DNA from: a bacterium TMED144
Lineage (GTDB): Bacteria; Fidelibacterota; Marinisomatia; Marinisomatales; TCS55
Direction of reading: 5' to 3'
NCBI GenBank assembly: GCA_002170005.2
Contig: NHGT02000022.1
Span: forward strand, 32,777 to 49,838
Length of the DNA: 17,062 nucleotides
The position numbers and the translations under genes are program-made. The notes under the pieces were generated by a model, which was not told where the DNA came from, did no database searches, and was given only the letters and a program-made list of their open reading frames with translations. This document shows, piece after piece, positions 6,926 through 15,173 of this stretch. Each line of letters begins with the position of its first letter. Positions within the stretch are counted from its first letter, which is position 1.

Positions 6926-8611
6926 ATGTCTAAAAAACCTTCCTATAATGCAAATGATGTTGCCAAATATTTGACTGAAGCACCTGATTCAATTAATCTT
7001 TATATATCTGATCTAGAGAAACAAATATCAAACTTATCAAATATAGGATTGGCATTATCTAAAGAAAAAGATATGTCAAAACTCTTAGAAATGATTCTTT
7101 TGGAGGCTAAAAGGATTGCTAATTCTGATGGAGGAACTTTATATATGATGACGGATGACCAGAGGCTGCGTTTCGAAATCATGATGACCGATTCTTTAGA
7201 TTTTCATATGGGTGGTACATCAGGAAAAGATATTCCTTTTTATCCCATTAAATTATACAAAGATGATGGAAAACCTAATGAGACAATGATAGCTGCCTTT
7301 GTTGCTTTGACTGGCCAAACGGTGAATATTAAGGATGCTTATGAGGCAAAAGGATTCGACTTTTCAGGAACAAAAATGTTTGATGAAAAAACTGGATATA
7401 GGTCAAAGTCCTTTTTAACAGTGCCATTAAAAAATCACGAGGATGAAATCATTGGAGTTTTGCAATTATTAAATGCACAGTCCAGCGAAAAAGAAAAAAT
7501 AATTTCCTTTTCGAAGAAAGTACAAGGCATGGTTGAAGCCTTAGCAAGTCAGGCAGCTGTTGCAATTACTAATAAAAATTTAATTAAAGATTTAGAAGCT
7601 CTATTTGAATCATTTATCAAATTAATCGCTTCAGCTATTGATGAAAAATCTCCCTATACAGGTGGGCATTGCGCAAGAGTCCCAGAAATAACCATGATGC
7701 TAGCAGATGCTGTCCACAATACTAATTATGGTCCTTTTGCTAAGACAAAATTCAGTGAAAAGGAATTATATGAACTGAAAATTGCAGCGTGGCTACATGA
7801 TTGTGGTAAAGTCGCTACACCTGAGTTTGTGGTTGATAAATCAACCAAGCTTGAAACCATTTATGATAGAATCAATGAGGTCGGAACAAGATTTGTCGTT
7901 CTCCACAGAGACGCTGAGATAGAAAAATTGAACAAAGAACTAAAAATTGAAAGAAATAAATCTTTATCTTCTGATCAAAAGCAAAATGAAATAAAAAAGC
8001 TGAACAATGAGTTTAAAAAGACTATTGAACAGCTTAAAATTGACGAAAACTTTGTAAAGGAATCAAATATTGGGGGCGAGTTCATGTCGCCAGATAAAAA
8101 AGACAGAATTAATGAAATTTCTAGATATCAATGGCAGCCAAACGGTGAGATGAAAAATTTTTTATCGAAAGATGAAGTGTATAATTTATCAATAGCCAGA
8201 GGAACATTAACTGCTGAAGAGAGAAAAGTGATAAACGATCATATTGTAGTAACCATTAAAATGTTAGAAGAATTGCCCTATCCTAAGCATTTAAAGAATG
8301 TTCCAGAATTTGCTGGCGGCCATCATGAGAAACTGGATGGAACAGGATATCCAAAAGGGTTGACTAAAGATGAAATGTCAGTCCAAGCAAGAATTATGGC
8401 AATTGCAGATATTTTTGAAGCCTTGACTGCTAGAGATCGTCCATATAAGAAAGGTAAAACTTTAAGTCAGGCTATGAGAATACTAGGGTTCATGAAAGAT
8501 GATGCCCATATAGATGTTGACCTATTTGATATTTTTGTAAAGGAAAAAATATATCTAAAATATGCTGATGGTTTTCTTGAGCCTGAGCAAATTGATGAAG
8601 TCAAAATCTAA
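6926..8611 (+). CDS. GAF / HD-GYP domain protein, probable c-di-GMP phosphodiesterase
   Basis: 561-residue soluble signalling protein. An N-terminal GAF-type sensor spans about residues 35-215 (FDEKTGYRSKSFLTVPLK is its best-conserved segment), joined by a helix to an HD-GYP domain at about 230-555. The metal-site residues are present: H248 (GGHCARV), H291-D292 with GK (HDCGKVATPE), and HHEKLDGTGYPKG at 466-478, which contains the GYP signature. These predict hydrolysis of cyclic di-GMP. About 120 residues (roughly 305-425), including a Lys/Glu-rich coiled-coil stretch at about 326-375, separate the HD motif from LTAEERKVINDH. Classical HD-GYP domains have only a short loop there. No membrane helix and no GGDEF partner is seen nearby. 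The input bound by GAF is unknown. Confidence 0.9.
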   Translation: MSKKPSYNANDVAKYLTEAPDSINLYISDLEKQISNLSNIGLALSKEKDMSKLLEMILLEAKRIANSDGGTLYMMTDDQRLRFEIMMTDSLDFHMGGTSGKDIPFYPIKLYKDDGKPNETMIAAFVALTGQTVNIKDAYEAKGFDFSGTKMFDEKTGYRSKSFLTVPLKNHEDEIIGVLQLLNAQSSEKEKIISFSKKVQGMVEALASQAAVAITNKNLIKDLEALFESFIKLIASAIDEKSPYTGGHCARVPEITMMLADAVHNTNYGPFAKTKFSEKELYELKIAAWLHDCGKVATPEFVVDKSTKLETIYDRINEVGTRFVVLHRDAEIEKLNKELKIERNKSLSSDQKQNEIKKLNNEFKKTIEQLKIDENFVKESNIGGEFMSPDKKDRINEISRYQWQPNGEMKNFLSKDEVYNLSIARGTLTAEERKVINDHIVVTIKMLEELPYPKHLKNVPEFAGGHHEKLDGTGYPKGLTKDEMSVQARIMAIADIFEALTARDRPYKKGKTLSQAMRILGFMKDDAHIDVDLFDIFVKEKIYLKYADGFLEPEQIDEVKI

Positions 8612-8620
8612 ATAATTTTA

Positions 8621-10420
8621 ATGACTCCTGAAATTATATTTGTCATATGTCTAGTTCTTGTGGCATTTATTTTATTTATCTCTGAAAGATTTAGCATAGA
8701 TGTTGTAGCGCTATCTTTACTAAGTGTTCTATTTTTTGGAGGTTTTTTATCGATCGATGAAGCACTAGCAGGGTTTTCAAACCCGGCTGTAATCACAATC
8801 GCTTTGCTTTTTGTTTTAAGCCATGCACTTCAGAAAACCAGAATTTTAGAATACTTAATTGTTAGAATTAATAAAATCGTCTCCAAATCAAAAAATCTTG
8901 GCCTTGGAGTATATTTGTTGACAATTAGTGTTGCAAGCGCTCTTATGAACAATACCGCTATTGTAGCGATATTTATGCCTGTTACGATTAGAATAGCTCA
9001 TCAATATCATCTTAGTCCATCTAAATTATTAATACCGCTCAGTTACGCAGCGATTATGGGCGGCACGCTTACACTGGTTGGAACCTCTACCAATCTAATT
9101 GTTAATTCAATATATATTAATTCTGGCAATGAGCCATTGGGTATGTTCGAGTTCGCAAAATATGGATGGATAGCCTTAATCATAGCTTTGATATATATAT
9201 TATCAGTAGCACCAAGAATTTTACCATCAAGAACAGTTACTTCAAGCTTGACCCAAAGTTATCATATGGCTGGCTACCTGACGGAAATGAAAATATCGGA
9301 GGATTCACCCTTAGTTGGCTCAACATGCTTTAAAAGAAATGTTAATCAAAATTATGATGTTATCATTTTGGACATTCAGCGTCAAGGCAGGTTAATTACC
9401 TATAATATTGGCCAGGAGGTTCTTGAAGCTGGCGATATTCTTTTTGTTAAAGGGAGTTTAGAGAGTTTCTTAAGAATGAAGGAAGTTGAGAAGACCACAT
9501 TATTAACAGATGAAAAACTAACTCAAAATGAATTAGAGCAAGAAGATAATATATTAGTTGAATGTATGGCTACTGATAAATCATCAATTGTTGGCAATAC
9601 ATTGATAGATTCAAATTTTAGAAAAAGATTTGGGGCATTTATTTTAGCAATTAGAAGAGAAGGGGCAATAATAAGAAAAAAGATCGCTCATGTTGTTATT
9701 CATACTTATGATGCGCTATTGATTTATGGAAATAGAAAGCAGTTGCAGCAAATGGCTGCAAGCGGTGAGTTTATTTTAATGGGTGAAGTTACAGCGGATC
9801 TATTAAAGGTAAAATTATGGTGGTTAAGTATATTGTTAACAATAGTAACAATAATTTTAGCCGCTTTTGGAATTCTACCCATAATTAAAGGGGCATTATT
9901 TAGTTGTGTGATCTTATTGTTACTGAAAGTCATTACGCCCAATGAGGCTTATCAATCTATACATTGGCAAGTCATTATATTAATTGCAGCTTTAATACCA
10001 CTAGGAACAGTTATACAGTCTACAGGAACTGCTGACTATATTGGGGACAGTATTTCAACTTTGGTGAGCGGGTACGAAAGAAAGATTCAGCCCTATATCT
10101 TATTGGGTATTATTTATGGAGTTACAATGATCTTAACTGAAATGTCCTCAAATACCGCAACCGCTATTATCATGACACCTGTAGTTCTTTCAGTATCTTC
10201 ACTAATGGGGTTTGATGCAAGGCCATTTATATTTGCAGTTTGTTTTGCCGCTTCAGCTTCTTTTAGCACACCAATTGGCTATCAAACCAACTTAATGGTA
10301 TATGGGCCAGGTGGATATAAGTTTCTTGATTTTATGAAGGTTGGGCTTCCACTATCTTTGATATTGTTAATACTTGCTGTAATTTTAATACCTATAATTT
10401 GGCCGTTCTCTCAGTATTAA
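8621..10420 (+). CDS. SLC13/DASS-type permease with two RCK_C (TrkA-C) domains
   Basis: 599-residue membrane transporter of the divalent anion:Na+ symporter/ArsB-NhaD superfamily. The membrane half up to about residue 200 and the C-terminal half from about 395 flank a soluble insert (about 210-385) formed by two tandem RCK_C domains (GYLTEMKISEDSPLVG..., then ILVECMATDKSSIVGN...). The paired substrate and Na+ site motifs are MNNTA at 109-113 (SNT-like, with Asn first) and SSNTA at 509-513. The re-entrant hairpin tips are GGTLTLVGTSTNLIVN and SFSTPIGYQTNLMVYGPGGY. The substrate could be sulfate, a dicarboxylate or another anion; the sequence does not decide. RCK_C domains usually bind a regulatory ligand. 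It starts 9 bases after the HD-GYP stop with no clear ribosome site, so the two are probably co-transcribed. Confidence 0.92.
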   Translation: MTPEIIFVICLVLVAFILFISERFSIDVVALSLLSVLFFGGFLSIDEALAGFSNPAVITIALLFVLSHALQKTRILEYLIVRINKIVSKSKNLGLGVYLLTISVASALMNNTAIVAIFMPVTIRIAHQYHLSPSKLLIPLSYAAIMGGTLTLVGTSTNLIVNSIYINSGNEPLGMFEFAKYGWIALIIALIYILSVAPRILPSRTVTSSLTQSYHMAGYLTEMKISEDSPLVGSTCFKRNVNQNYDVIILDIQRQGRLITYNIGQEVLEAGDILFVKGSLESFLRMKEVEKTTLLTDEKLTQNELEQEDNILVECMATDKSSIVGNTLIDSNFRKRFGAFILAIRREGAIIRKKIAHVVIHTYDALLIYGNRKQLQQMAASGEFILMGEVTADLLKVKLWWLSILLTIVTIILAAFGILPIIKGALFSCVILLLLKVITPNEAYQSIHWQVIILIAALIPLGTVIQSTGTADYIGDSISTLVSGYERKIQPYILLGIIYGVTMILTEMSSNTATAIIMTPVVLSVSSLMGFDARPFIFAVCFAASASFSTPIGYQTNLMVYGPGGYKFLDFMKVGLPLSLILLILAVILIPIIWPFSQY

Positions 10421-10462
10421 GCATAGTGCTCAAAGGGCGGGGGTATTTTTTAAACAATTTCA

Positions 10463-11821
10463 ATGAATTCCAACAAAACTAAAAACAATCGTTTAAAGTC
10501 TTTTATTGATAATCCATCCAAATCGTTATGGAGGTTAGCGATACCTATAATTGCAGGGATGGCGATACAAACTTTATATACGATAATTGACATGATATTT
10601 ATAGGCCGGCTTGGAGGTGAATCTATTGCTGCGGTTGCATTTAATTTTCCTATCTTCTTTTTTATTATGGGCTTAACCTTTGGTTTAGGCAGTGGTGTTA
10701 CTGCATCCATAGCTAGGTTTATTGGCGCTGATGATAAAGTAAATGCCGATAATGCTGCTGAACATTCTGTAGTGATAGCATTCATTCTTAGTCTGATTTT
10801 GACTGTTTTAGGTTTAATATACGGGAAAGACATTTTAATATTGATGGGTTGTACAGGTAATGTCATAGATCTTTCCTATGATTATTTGCGAATAAGCTGT
10901 TATGGCATCTCATTTCTAATTTTTTCAGCATTCTTTAGGTCCATTCTTTCAGGCGAGGGTGACATGAAACTTCCCATGATGATAGCAGCTTTGGGTACCG
11001 TTTTAAACACTATCCTAGATCCAATTTTCATCTTTGCTTTAGACTTAGGTGTAGCTGGTGCAGCCTGGGCTACAACCATAAGTCAAATCGTTGTCTTTCT
11101 TATTTTTGTATATATGCTTTTTGTCAAAGAACATGCTTATGTACAATTTAAAATGAAGGATTTTTCACCATCTTTTTTTATAATAATGGACATAATAAAA
11201 GTTGGCTTACCTACTTCAATACAAATGATAATTATGTCACTTGGTCAGGTTGTTTTTAATAAGATGTTGGTTTCATATTCTACTGATGCAGTTGCGGCTT
11301 ATCAAGTAGGGGGAAGGGTTGATATGCTGGTTTTTTTACCAATAATGGGTATTGCATCAGCGCTTACAACCATTATCGGTATGTTTTTTGGGGCAAAAGA
11401 ATATGATAAAATTAGGTTTATAACAAAATATGGTATCTCTCGCTCTATCCTAATAACATTAATTGCCTCGGTTTTTTTGTATTTTAGTGCTCCATGGGTT
11501 ACAGTTATATTTACAAACGACCTAACTATACAATCTATTGCATCAAATTATCTTCAAATGATTTGTCTGATTTTTCCTATGATATCCATTGGAATTACAG
11601 TTGGGCGAATATTAAATGGTTTGGGCTTGGGTATGCCATCTTTGGTAATTACAATCATTAGAGTAGTAGGAGTAGCGGGTCCTTTGGCGTATTATTTTGT
11701 CTATATTTTAAATAAACCACTAGAATGGATGTGGTATTCAATGATAATATCTGCTATAATAGCATCAATAATATCATCAATATGGTTAAAGGTTGCTTTT
11801 AAAAAGTTACTTCCTACATAG
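10463..11821 (+). CDS. MATE family efflux transporter
   Basis: 452-residue cytoplasmic membrane protein with about twelve helices in two halves. The MATE signature is clear: SLWRLAIPIIAGMAIQTLYTI, then DMIFIGRLGG and GLGSGVTASIARFIGADD. GEGDMKLPMMIAALGTVLNTILDPIF follows at about 170-195, and the second-half repeat is KVGLPTSIQMIIMSLGQVVFN. Such proteins export cationic drugs or metabolites in exchange for Na+ or H+; the substrate here is not evident. It starts 42 bases after the SLC13 stop. That gap holds only a weak 4-bp hairpin and a T-run. It is followed after 14 bases by the dehydratase gene, so the two may be co-transcribed. Confidence 0.94.
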   Translation: MNSNKTKNNRLKSFIDNPSKSLWRLAIPIIAGMAIQTLYTIIDMIFIGRLGGESIAAVAFNFPIFFFIMGLTFGLGSGVTASIARFIGADDKVNADNAAEHSVVIAFILSLILTVLGLIYGKDILILMGCTGNVIDLSYDYLRISCYGISFLIFSAFFRSILSGEGDMKLPMMIAALGTVLNTILDPIFIFALDLGVAGAAWATTISQIVVFLIFVYMLFVKEHAYVQFKMKDFSPSFFIIMDIIKVGLPTSIQMIIMSLGQVVFNKMLVSYSTDAVAAYQVGGRVDMLVFLPIMGIASALTTIIGMFFGAKEYDKIRFITKYGISRSILITLIASVFLYFSAPWVTVIFTNDLTIQSIASNYLQMICLIFPMISIGITVGRILNGLGLGMPSLVITIIRVVGVAGPLAYYFVYILNKPLEWMWYSMIISAIIASIISSIWLKVAFKKLLPT

Positions 11822-11826
11822 AATTT

Positions 11827-11830
11827 GGAG
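11827..11830 (+). promoter_or_regulatory. Ribosome binding site of pterin dehydratase gene
   Basis: GGAG lies 5 bases before ATG 11836. It supports this start for the dehydratase and is one of the few good Shine-Dalgarno matches in the window. Confidence 0.6.
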
Positions 11831-11835
11831 TTATC

Positions 11836-12123
11836 ATGCCTCTGCTAGATGAATCAGATATCAATTCAGAAATTGAAAATTTACCTGAATGGAATTATAC
11901 AGAAAAGACCATCACAAAAGACTATTCATTTGATACTTATTTATCAGGGATAGATTTTGTAAATAAATTGGCATTAATTGCTGAAGAAAACAACCATCAC
12001 CCAGATTTATCGATTGGATGGTGCAAAGTGAGCGTGACTTTTACTTCACATGACCAAGGAGGTGTTACTGATGATTGCATTAAGATGGCTAAACTTTCAG
12101 AAGCCTTATTTATTAAAAAATAA
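11836..12123 (+). CDS. phhB: 4a-hydroxytetrahydrobiopterin dehydratase (pterin-4a-carbinolamine dehydratase)
   Basis: Small cytosolic enzyme of 95 residues, normal for the DCoH/PhhB family. It dehydrates the 4a-carbinolamine form of tetrahydropterin so that the cofactor can be recycled after aromatic amino acid hydroxylation. The active-site signature is NNHHPDLSIGW (H54, H55, P56), followed by H72 in TSHDQGGVT and D80. The N-terminal LPEWNYTEKTITKDYSF segment matches the family's first strands. No phenylalanine hydroxylase gene is in the window. Orphan copies occur in many bacteria and may serve other pterins. The downstream DUF5916 gene begins within its 3' end. Confidence 0.93.
   Translation: MPLLDESDINSEIENLPEWNYTEKTITKDYSFDTYLSGIDFVNKLALIAEENNHHPDLSIGWCKVSVTFTSHDQGGVTDDCIKMAKLSEALFIKK
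12056..12062 (+). promoter_or_regulatory. Strong ribosome binding site inside the dehydratase gene
   Basis: AAGGAGG, a full Shine-Dalgarno match, lies 8 bases before ATG 12071 in the frame of the DUF5916 gene. It is the best such site in the window and decides the start over ATG 12050. The same bases encode part of the conserved QGGVT segment of the dehydratase, so chance coding constraint could also explain it. Confidence 0.65.
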
Positions 12124-14305
12124 ATTATTTATATTTTTAATTTTATTTCAAACCTCTCTTTCTTCACAAAATTCTACTAATGCCACTCAAGCCACTGCAA
12201 ATCCTATCATTGATGGTAATGTTTTGGATGATTCGGCATGGAATAATGCAAACGTTATAACAAATTTTACGCAAAAATCTCCTGATGAAGGAGAGCCCAG
12301 CTCTGAAAAAACTATTGTTAAGCTTATTTATTCATCAAAATTTTTATATGTAAGCGTTGTTTGTTATGATTCAAACCCGGATGGTATTGTTATTTCAGAC
12401 TCAAGAAGAGATGCTCCATTAAATAATACTGATAGCTTTATGTTTGTTTTGGATACATTTAAAGATCAACAAAATGGATATGTATTTGGTACCAATGCGG
12501 CAGGTATAGAATATGACGCGCAGGTCATTGGAGGGGATGGAATGTCTATGAATAGCAGTAGACAATCTGTAGGGGTTGGCGCTAACCTAAACATAAATTG
12601 GGATGCATCATGGGAAGTGAAAACAATTATCGGAGACTTTGGTTGGAGCGCTGAGTTTGCAATTCCATTTAAAACCTTAAGATTTTCAAGTCAAGAAAAT
12701 CAAAACTGGGGAATAAACTTCCAAAGAAATATTGCCCAAAAAAATGAACAATCCTTTTGGGCTCCAATTCCACGACAGTTTAGTTTAAATCGCTTGAGTC
12801 TTGCTGGAAATGTTACTGGAATCAATATTCCCTCATCAAGAAATATCAAGATAATGCCCTATGCTTTGGGCTTGTCAAATAATGCTAATGAAGAAGATGT
12901 TAAATCGGATGAAACAAAAAATGATTTTGGCTTTGATGCAAAGATTGGCATTACTTCAAGTTTAAATCTTGATGTAACCTACAATACGGATTTTGCTCAG
13001 GTTGAAGCAGACGAGCAGCAAATAAACCTTGATAGATTTAGCTTATTTTTCCCTGAAAAACGTTCTTTCTTTTTAGAAAATGCAGGTCTTTTTTCTTCTG
13101 GTGAAAACACTTTTTATGGTCCTGATATTGAAATGTTCTTTAGCAGGCGTATTGGCATTGCTAATGATGGCTCTTTAGTACCTATACTTGGGGGCGGTAG
13201 ACTGACTGGAGAGATGGGAGGTTTTAAAATAGGCGCTCTTAGCATGCAAACCAAAGAGGTCAAAAACATTGCAAACGCTGAAAATTATGGAGTCTATCGT
13301 ATAAGAAAAGAACTGCCCAATAGAACTAATTTTGGAGCATTGATAACGTCTAAAAATGACTTGAATTCTAGCGCTAACAACAAAGCATATGCGTTAGATG
13401 GTGCGTATGGAATTGGTGAAACAATTCAATTAAAAGGCTTTTTAGCTACCTCTGACCTTCCTGCTGATTCAGATAATAATAGTGATTCATATGCCTACAT
13501 GCTTGAAGCCAATCGAAATACTCAAGCCTTAACAACGCAATTACGATACAGTGAAGTTGGAAAGAATTTTAATCCCGAAATGGGATATGTTAGAAGGCTT
13601 GGCTATCGAAAGATTTTATTTCGGATTTTAAATAGAACTAGACCTAAGGATTTTTATGGCATATTAGAGCTAAGACCCCATATTACCTATTGGAGTTATT
13701 GGGATTTTGATGGCTTTCAACAGTCAGGTTATTTGCACATTGACAATCATTGGGAATTTAGAAACGGTTACAGAATAGATACAGCAGTAAATTTCATTTG
13801 GGAAGGTGTCAAAAGCCCGTTTGAGATAGTAAACGGCGTTACAGTTCCAAATAATTCTTATGCCAATAGTGAATTACATACGAGGTTTAATTCTAACCTA
13901 ACGAAGCCTATTAGCCTAATTGTCGTTAGTAAAATTGGTGGTTTTTTTAGTGGAAACAGAAGAAATACTGATACTACTTTTCGTTTTAGGCTTGGCGAAA
14001 GATTCACTTCTGAGATTATATCTAAATACAACGACGTGTCTTTGCCGGAAGGAAAATTCTATACCCATCTTTTGAGATCGCGTTTTACTTATGCATTTAA
14101 TCCACAAATGTATATTCAGTCTTTGTTGCAATATAACAATCAATCCGATCAATGGTCAATGAACTGGAGATTCATATGGCAACAATCTGCTGCAACCGGC
14201 CTTTACATTGTTTACAATCAAACTCAAGATTATGATGGAATACCCACCGATTTAAATATTCGATCTTTAGTGTTTAAATATAGCTATCTATTTGATATCG
14301 ATTGA
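12071..14305 (+). CDS. DUF5916 protein: CBM9-like domain plus outer-membrane beta-barrel-type C-terminus
   Basis: 744-residue exported protein. The N-terminus is basic (KPYLLKNK), followed by a hydrophobic signal segment at about 19-31 and likely cleavage near SLSSQ. A carbohydrate-binding family 9-like beta-sandwich follows at about 44-235 (PIIDGNVLDDSAWNNA; GYVFGTNAAGIEYDAQV; WSAEFAIPFKTLRF). Next is the DUF5916 hallmark FFPEKRSFFLENAGLF at about 326-341, which leads into a long region of alternating aromatic and polar strands ending in RSLVFKYSYLFDID, consistent with an outer-membrane barrel. Function is unknown; binding or passage of a glycan or other ligand at the cell surface is only a guess. 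ATG 12071 is chosen over ATG 12050 because of the AAGGAGG 8 bases upstream. It overlaps the dehydratase gene by 53 bases. Confidence 0.9.
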   Translation: MIALRWLNFQKPYLLKNKLFIFLILFQTSLSSQNSTNATQATANPIIDGNVLDDSAWNNANVITNFTQKSPDEGEPSSEKTIVKLIYSSKFLYVSVVCYDSNPDGIVISDSRRDAPLNNTDSFMFVLDTFKDQQNGYVFGTNAAGIEYDAQVIGGDGMSMNSSRQSVGVGANLNINWDASWEVKTIIGDFGWSAEFAIPFKTLRFSSQENQNWGINFQRNIAQKNEQSFWAPIPRQFSLNRLSLAGNVTGINIPSSRNIKIMPYALGLSNNANEEDVKSDETKNDFGFDAKIGITSSLNLDVTYNTDFAQVEADEQQINLDRFSLFFPEKRSFFLENAGLFSSGENTFYGPDIEMFFSRRIGIANDGSLVPILGGGRLTGEMGGFKIGALSMQTKEVKNIANAENYGVYRIRKELPNRTNFGALITSKNDLNSSANNKAYALDGAYGIGETIQLKGFLATSDLPADSDNNSDSYAYMLEANRNTQALTTQLRYSEVGKNFNPEMGYVRRLGYRKILFRILNRTRPKDFYGILELRPHITYWSYWDFDGFQQSGYLHIDNHWEFRNGYRIDTAVNFIWEGVKSPFEIVNGVTVPNNSYANSELHTRFNSNLTKPISLIVVSKIGGFFSGNRRNTDTTFRFRLGERFTSEIISKYNDVSLPEGKFYTHLLRSRFTYAFNPQMYIQSLLQYNNQSDQWSMNWRFIWQQSAATGLYIVYNQTQDYDGIPTDLNIRSLVFKYSYLFDID

Positions 14306-14328
14306 TATATTAGTCTTTTTTAAAAATT

Positions 14329-15168
14329 ATGGCTTATCTTCTCACCACAACATTTATATGGGCTTTTTCATTTAGTTTAATCGGTCACTATCTTTCTCCT
14401 GTCATTGATTCGTGGAGTCTTTCCTTTTTTCGCACTTTAATTGCTCTTTTAGTTTTCATTCCATTCATTGATTTTAAAATTTCTCGCAAGCATATACTTT
14501 TTATGATTTTAATTGGTGCAATTCAAATAGGAATAATGTATTTAATGTATCTAAACGCATTCAAGTTTACTTCAGTGTCAAAAATCCTCTTGTTTACAAT
14601 CACTACTCCTCTGTACGTAACTTTTATAGCAGACCTTATTGAGAAAAAATTTCGCTCATTTTTTTTAATGTTAAGCATAGCATCTATTGTGGGTGCCTCT
14701 TTTTTACGCTTTAATTCACCAGCTCAAAACGATCTAATTGGATTTTTTTTAATCCAAGGTGCAAATTTTTGTTTCGCATTAGGTCAGGTTTTGTATAAAT
14801 TTTTTGAAAAATGGACCGGAAGAATTCCTAACGGAATGAGCGATTTTGCATATTTTTACATTGGAGCTCTAATTTTTACAACAGTAGGCTTTTTATCTTC
14901 TGATGTAAAAACCCCGCTACCTAATGACATTGCAACTTGGTTGTTGATTGTATGGATGGGAGTAGGAGCATCAGGGTTGGGATTTTATTTTTGGGATAAA
15001 GGATCGCTTTTTGTTAGCTCAGGTACATTAGCTGTAATGAATAATCTTGTTATACCGTTAGGCCTTATGGTGGAAATACTATTTTTTGGACAAGCTTTAA
15101 ATTCAGAGACTTATTTAATTGGGACACTTATTATCGTCGTTTCGATATTAGTTTCTTTGCGCAAATAG
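14329..15168 (+). CDS. EamA/DMT family permease
   Basis: 279-residue membrane protein with ten predicted helices arranged as two EamA repeats (about 1-125 and 135-278). The N-terminal TTTFIWAFSFSLIGHYL and SLSFFRTLIALLVFIPF, and the C-terminal SSGTLAVMNNLVIPLG...LIGTLIIVVSILVSL, are typical of drug/metabolite transporter family members. The substrate (amino acids, nucleobases or other small metabolites) cannot be told from sequence. The start is 23 bases after the DUF5916 stop without an obvious ribosome site. It ends 5 bases before the convergent NagX-like gene. Confidence 0.9.
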   Translation: MAYLLTTTFIWAFSFSLIGHYLSPVIDSWSLSFFRTLIALLVFIPFIDFKISRKHILFMILIGAIQIGIMYLMYLNAFKFTSVSKILLFTITTPLYVTFIADLIEKKFRSFFLMLSIASIVGASFLRFNSPAQNDLIGFFLIQGANFCFALGQVLYKFFEKWTGRIPNGMSDFAYFYIGALIFTTVGFLSSDVKTPLPNDIATWLLIVWMGVGASGLGFYFWDKGSLFVSSGTLAVMNNLVIPLGLMVEILFFGQALNSETYLIGTLIIVVSILVSLRK

Positions 15169-15173
15169 AATTT

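Noticed and set aside
10428..10452. GCTC-AAA-GGGC hairpin followed by a T-run after the SLC13 gene, as a terminator.
   Set aside because: The stem is only 4 bp with a G-U pair and the T-run is separated by several bases; too weak to annotate.
10450..10866. 138-codon open frame on the - strand.
   Set aside because: It lies antisense to the start of a clear MATE gene, has no family pattern and low-complexity Pro/Lys/Ile content; it is a shadow of the real gene.
12050..12070. ATG 12050 as the start of the DUF5916 protein.
   Set aside because: It lacks a ribosome site and would add 7 residues ahead of the signal peptide, whereas ATG 12071 has AAGGAGG at ideal spacing.
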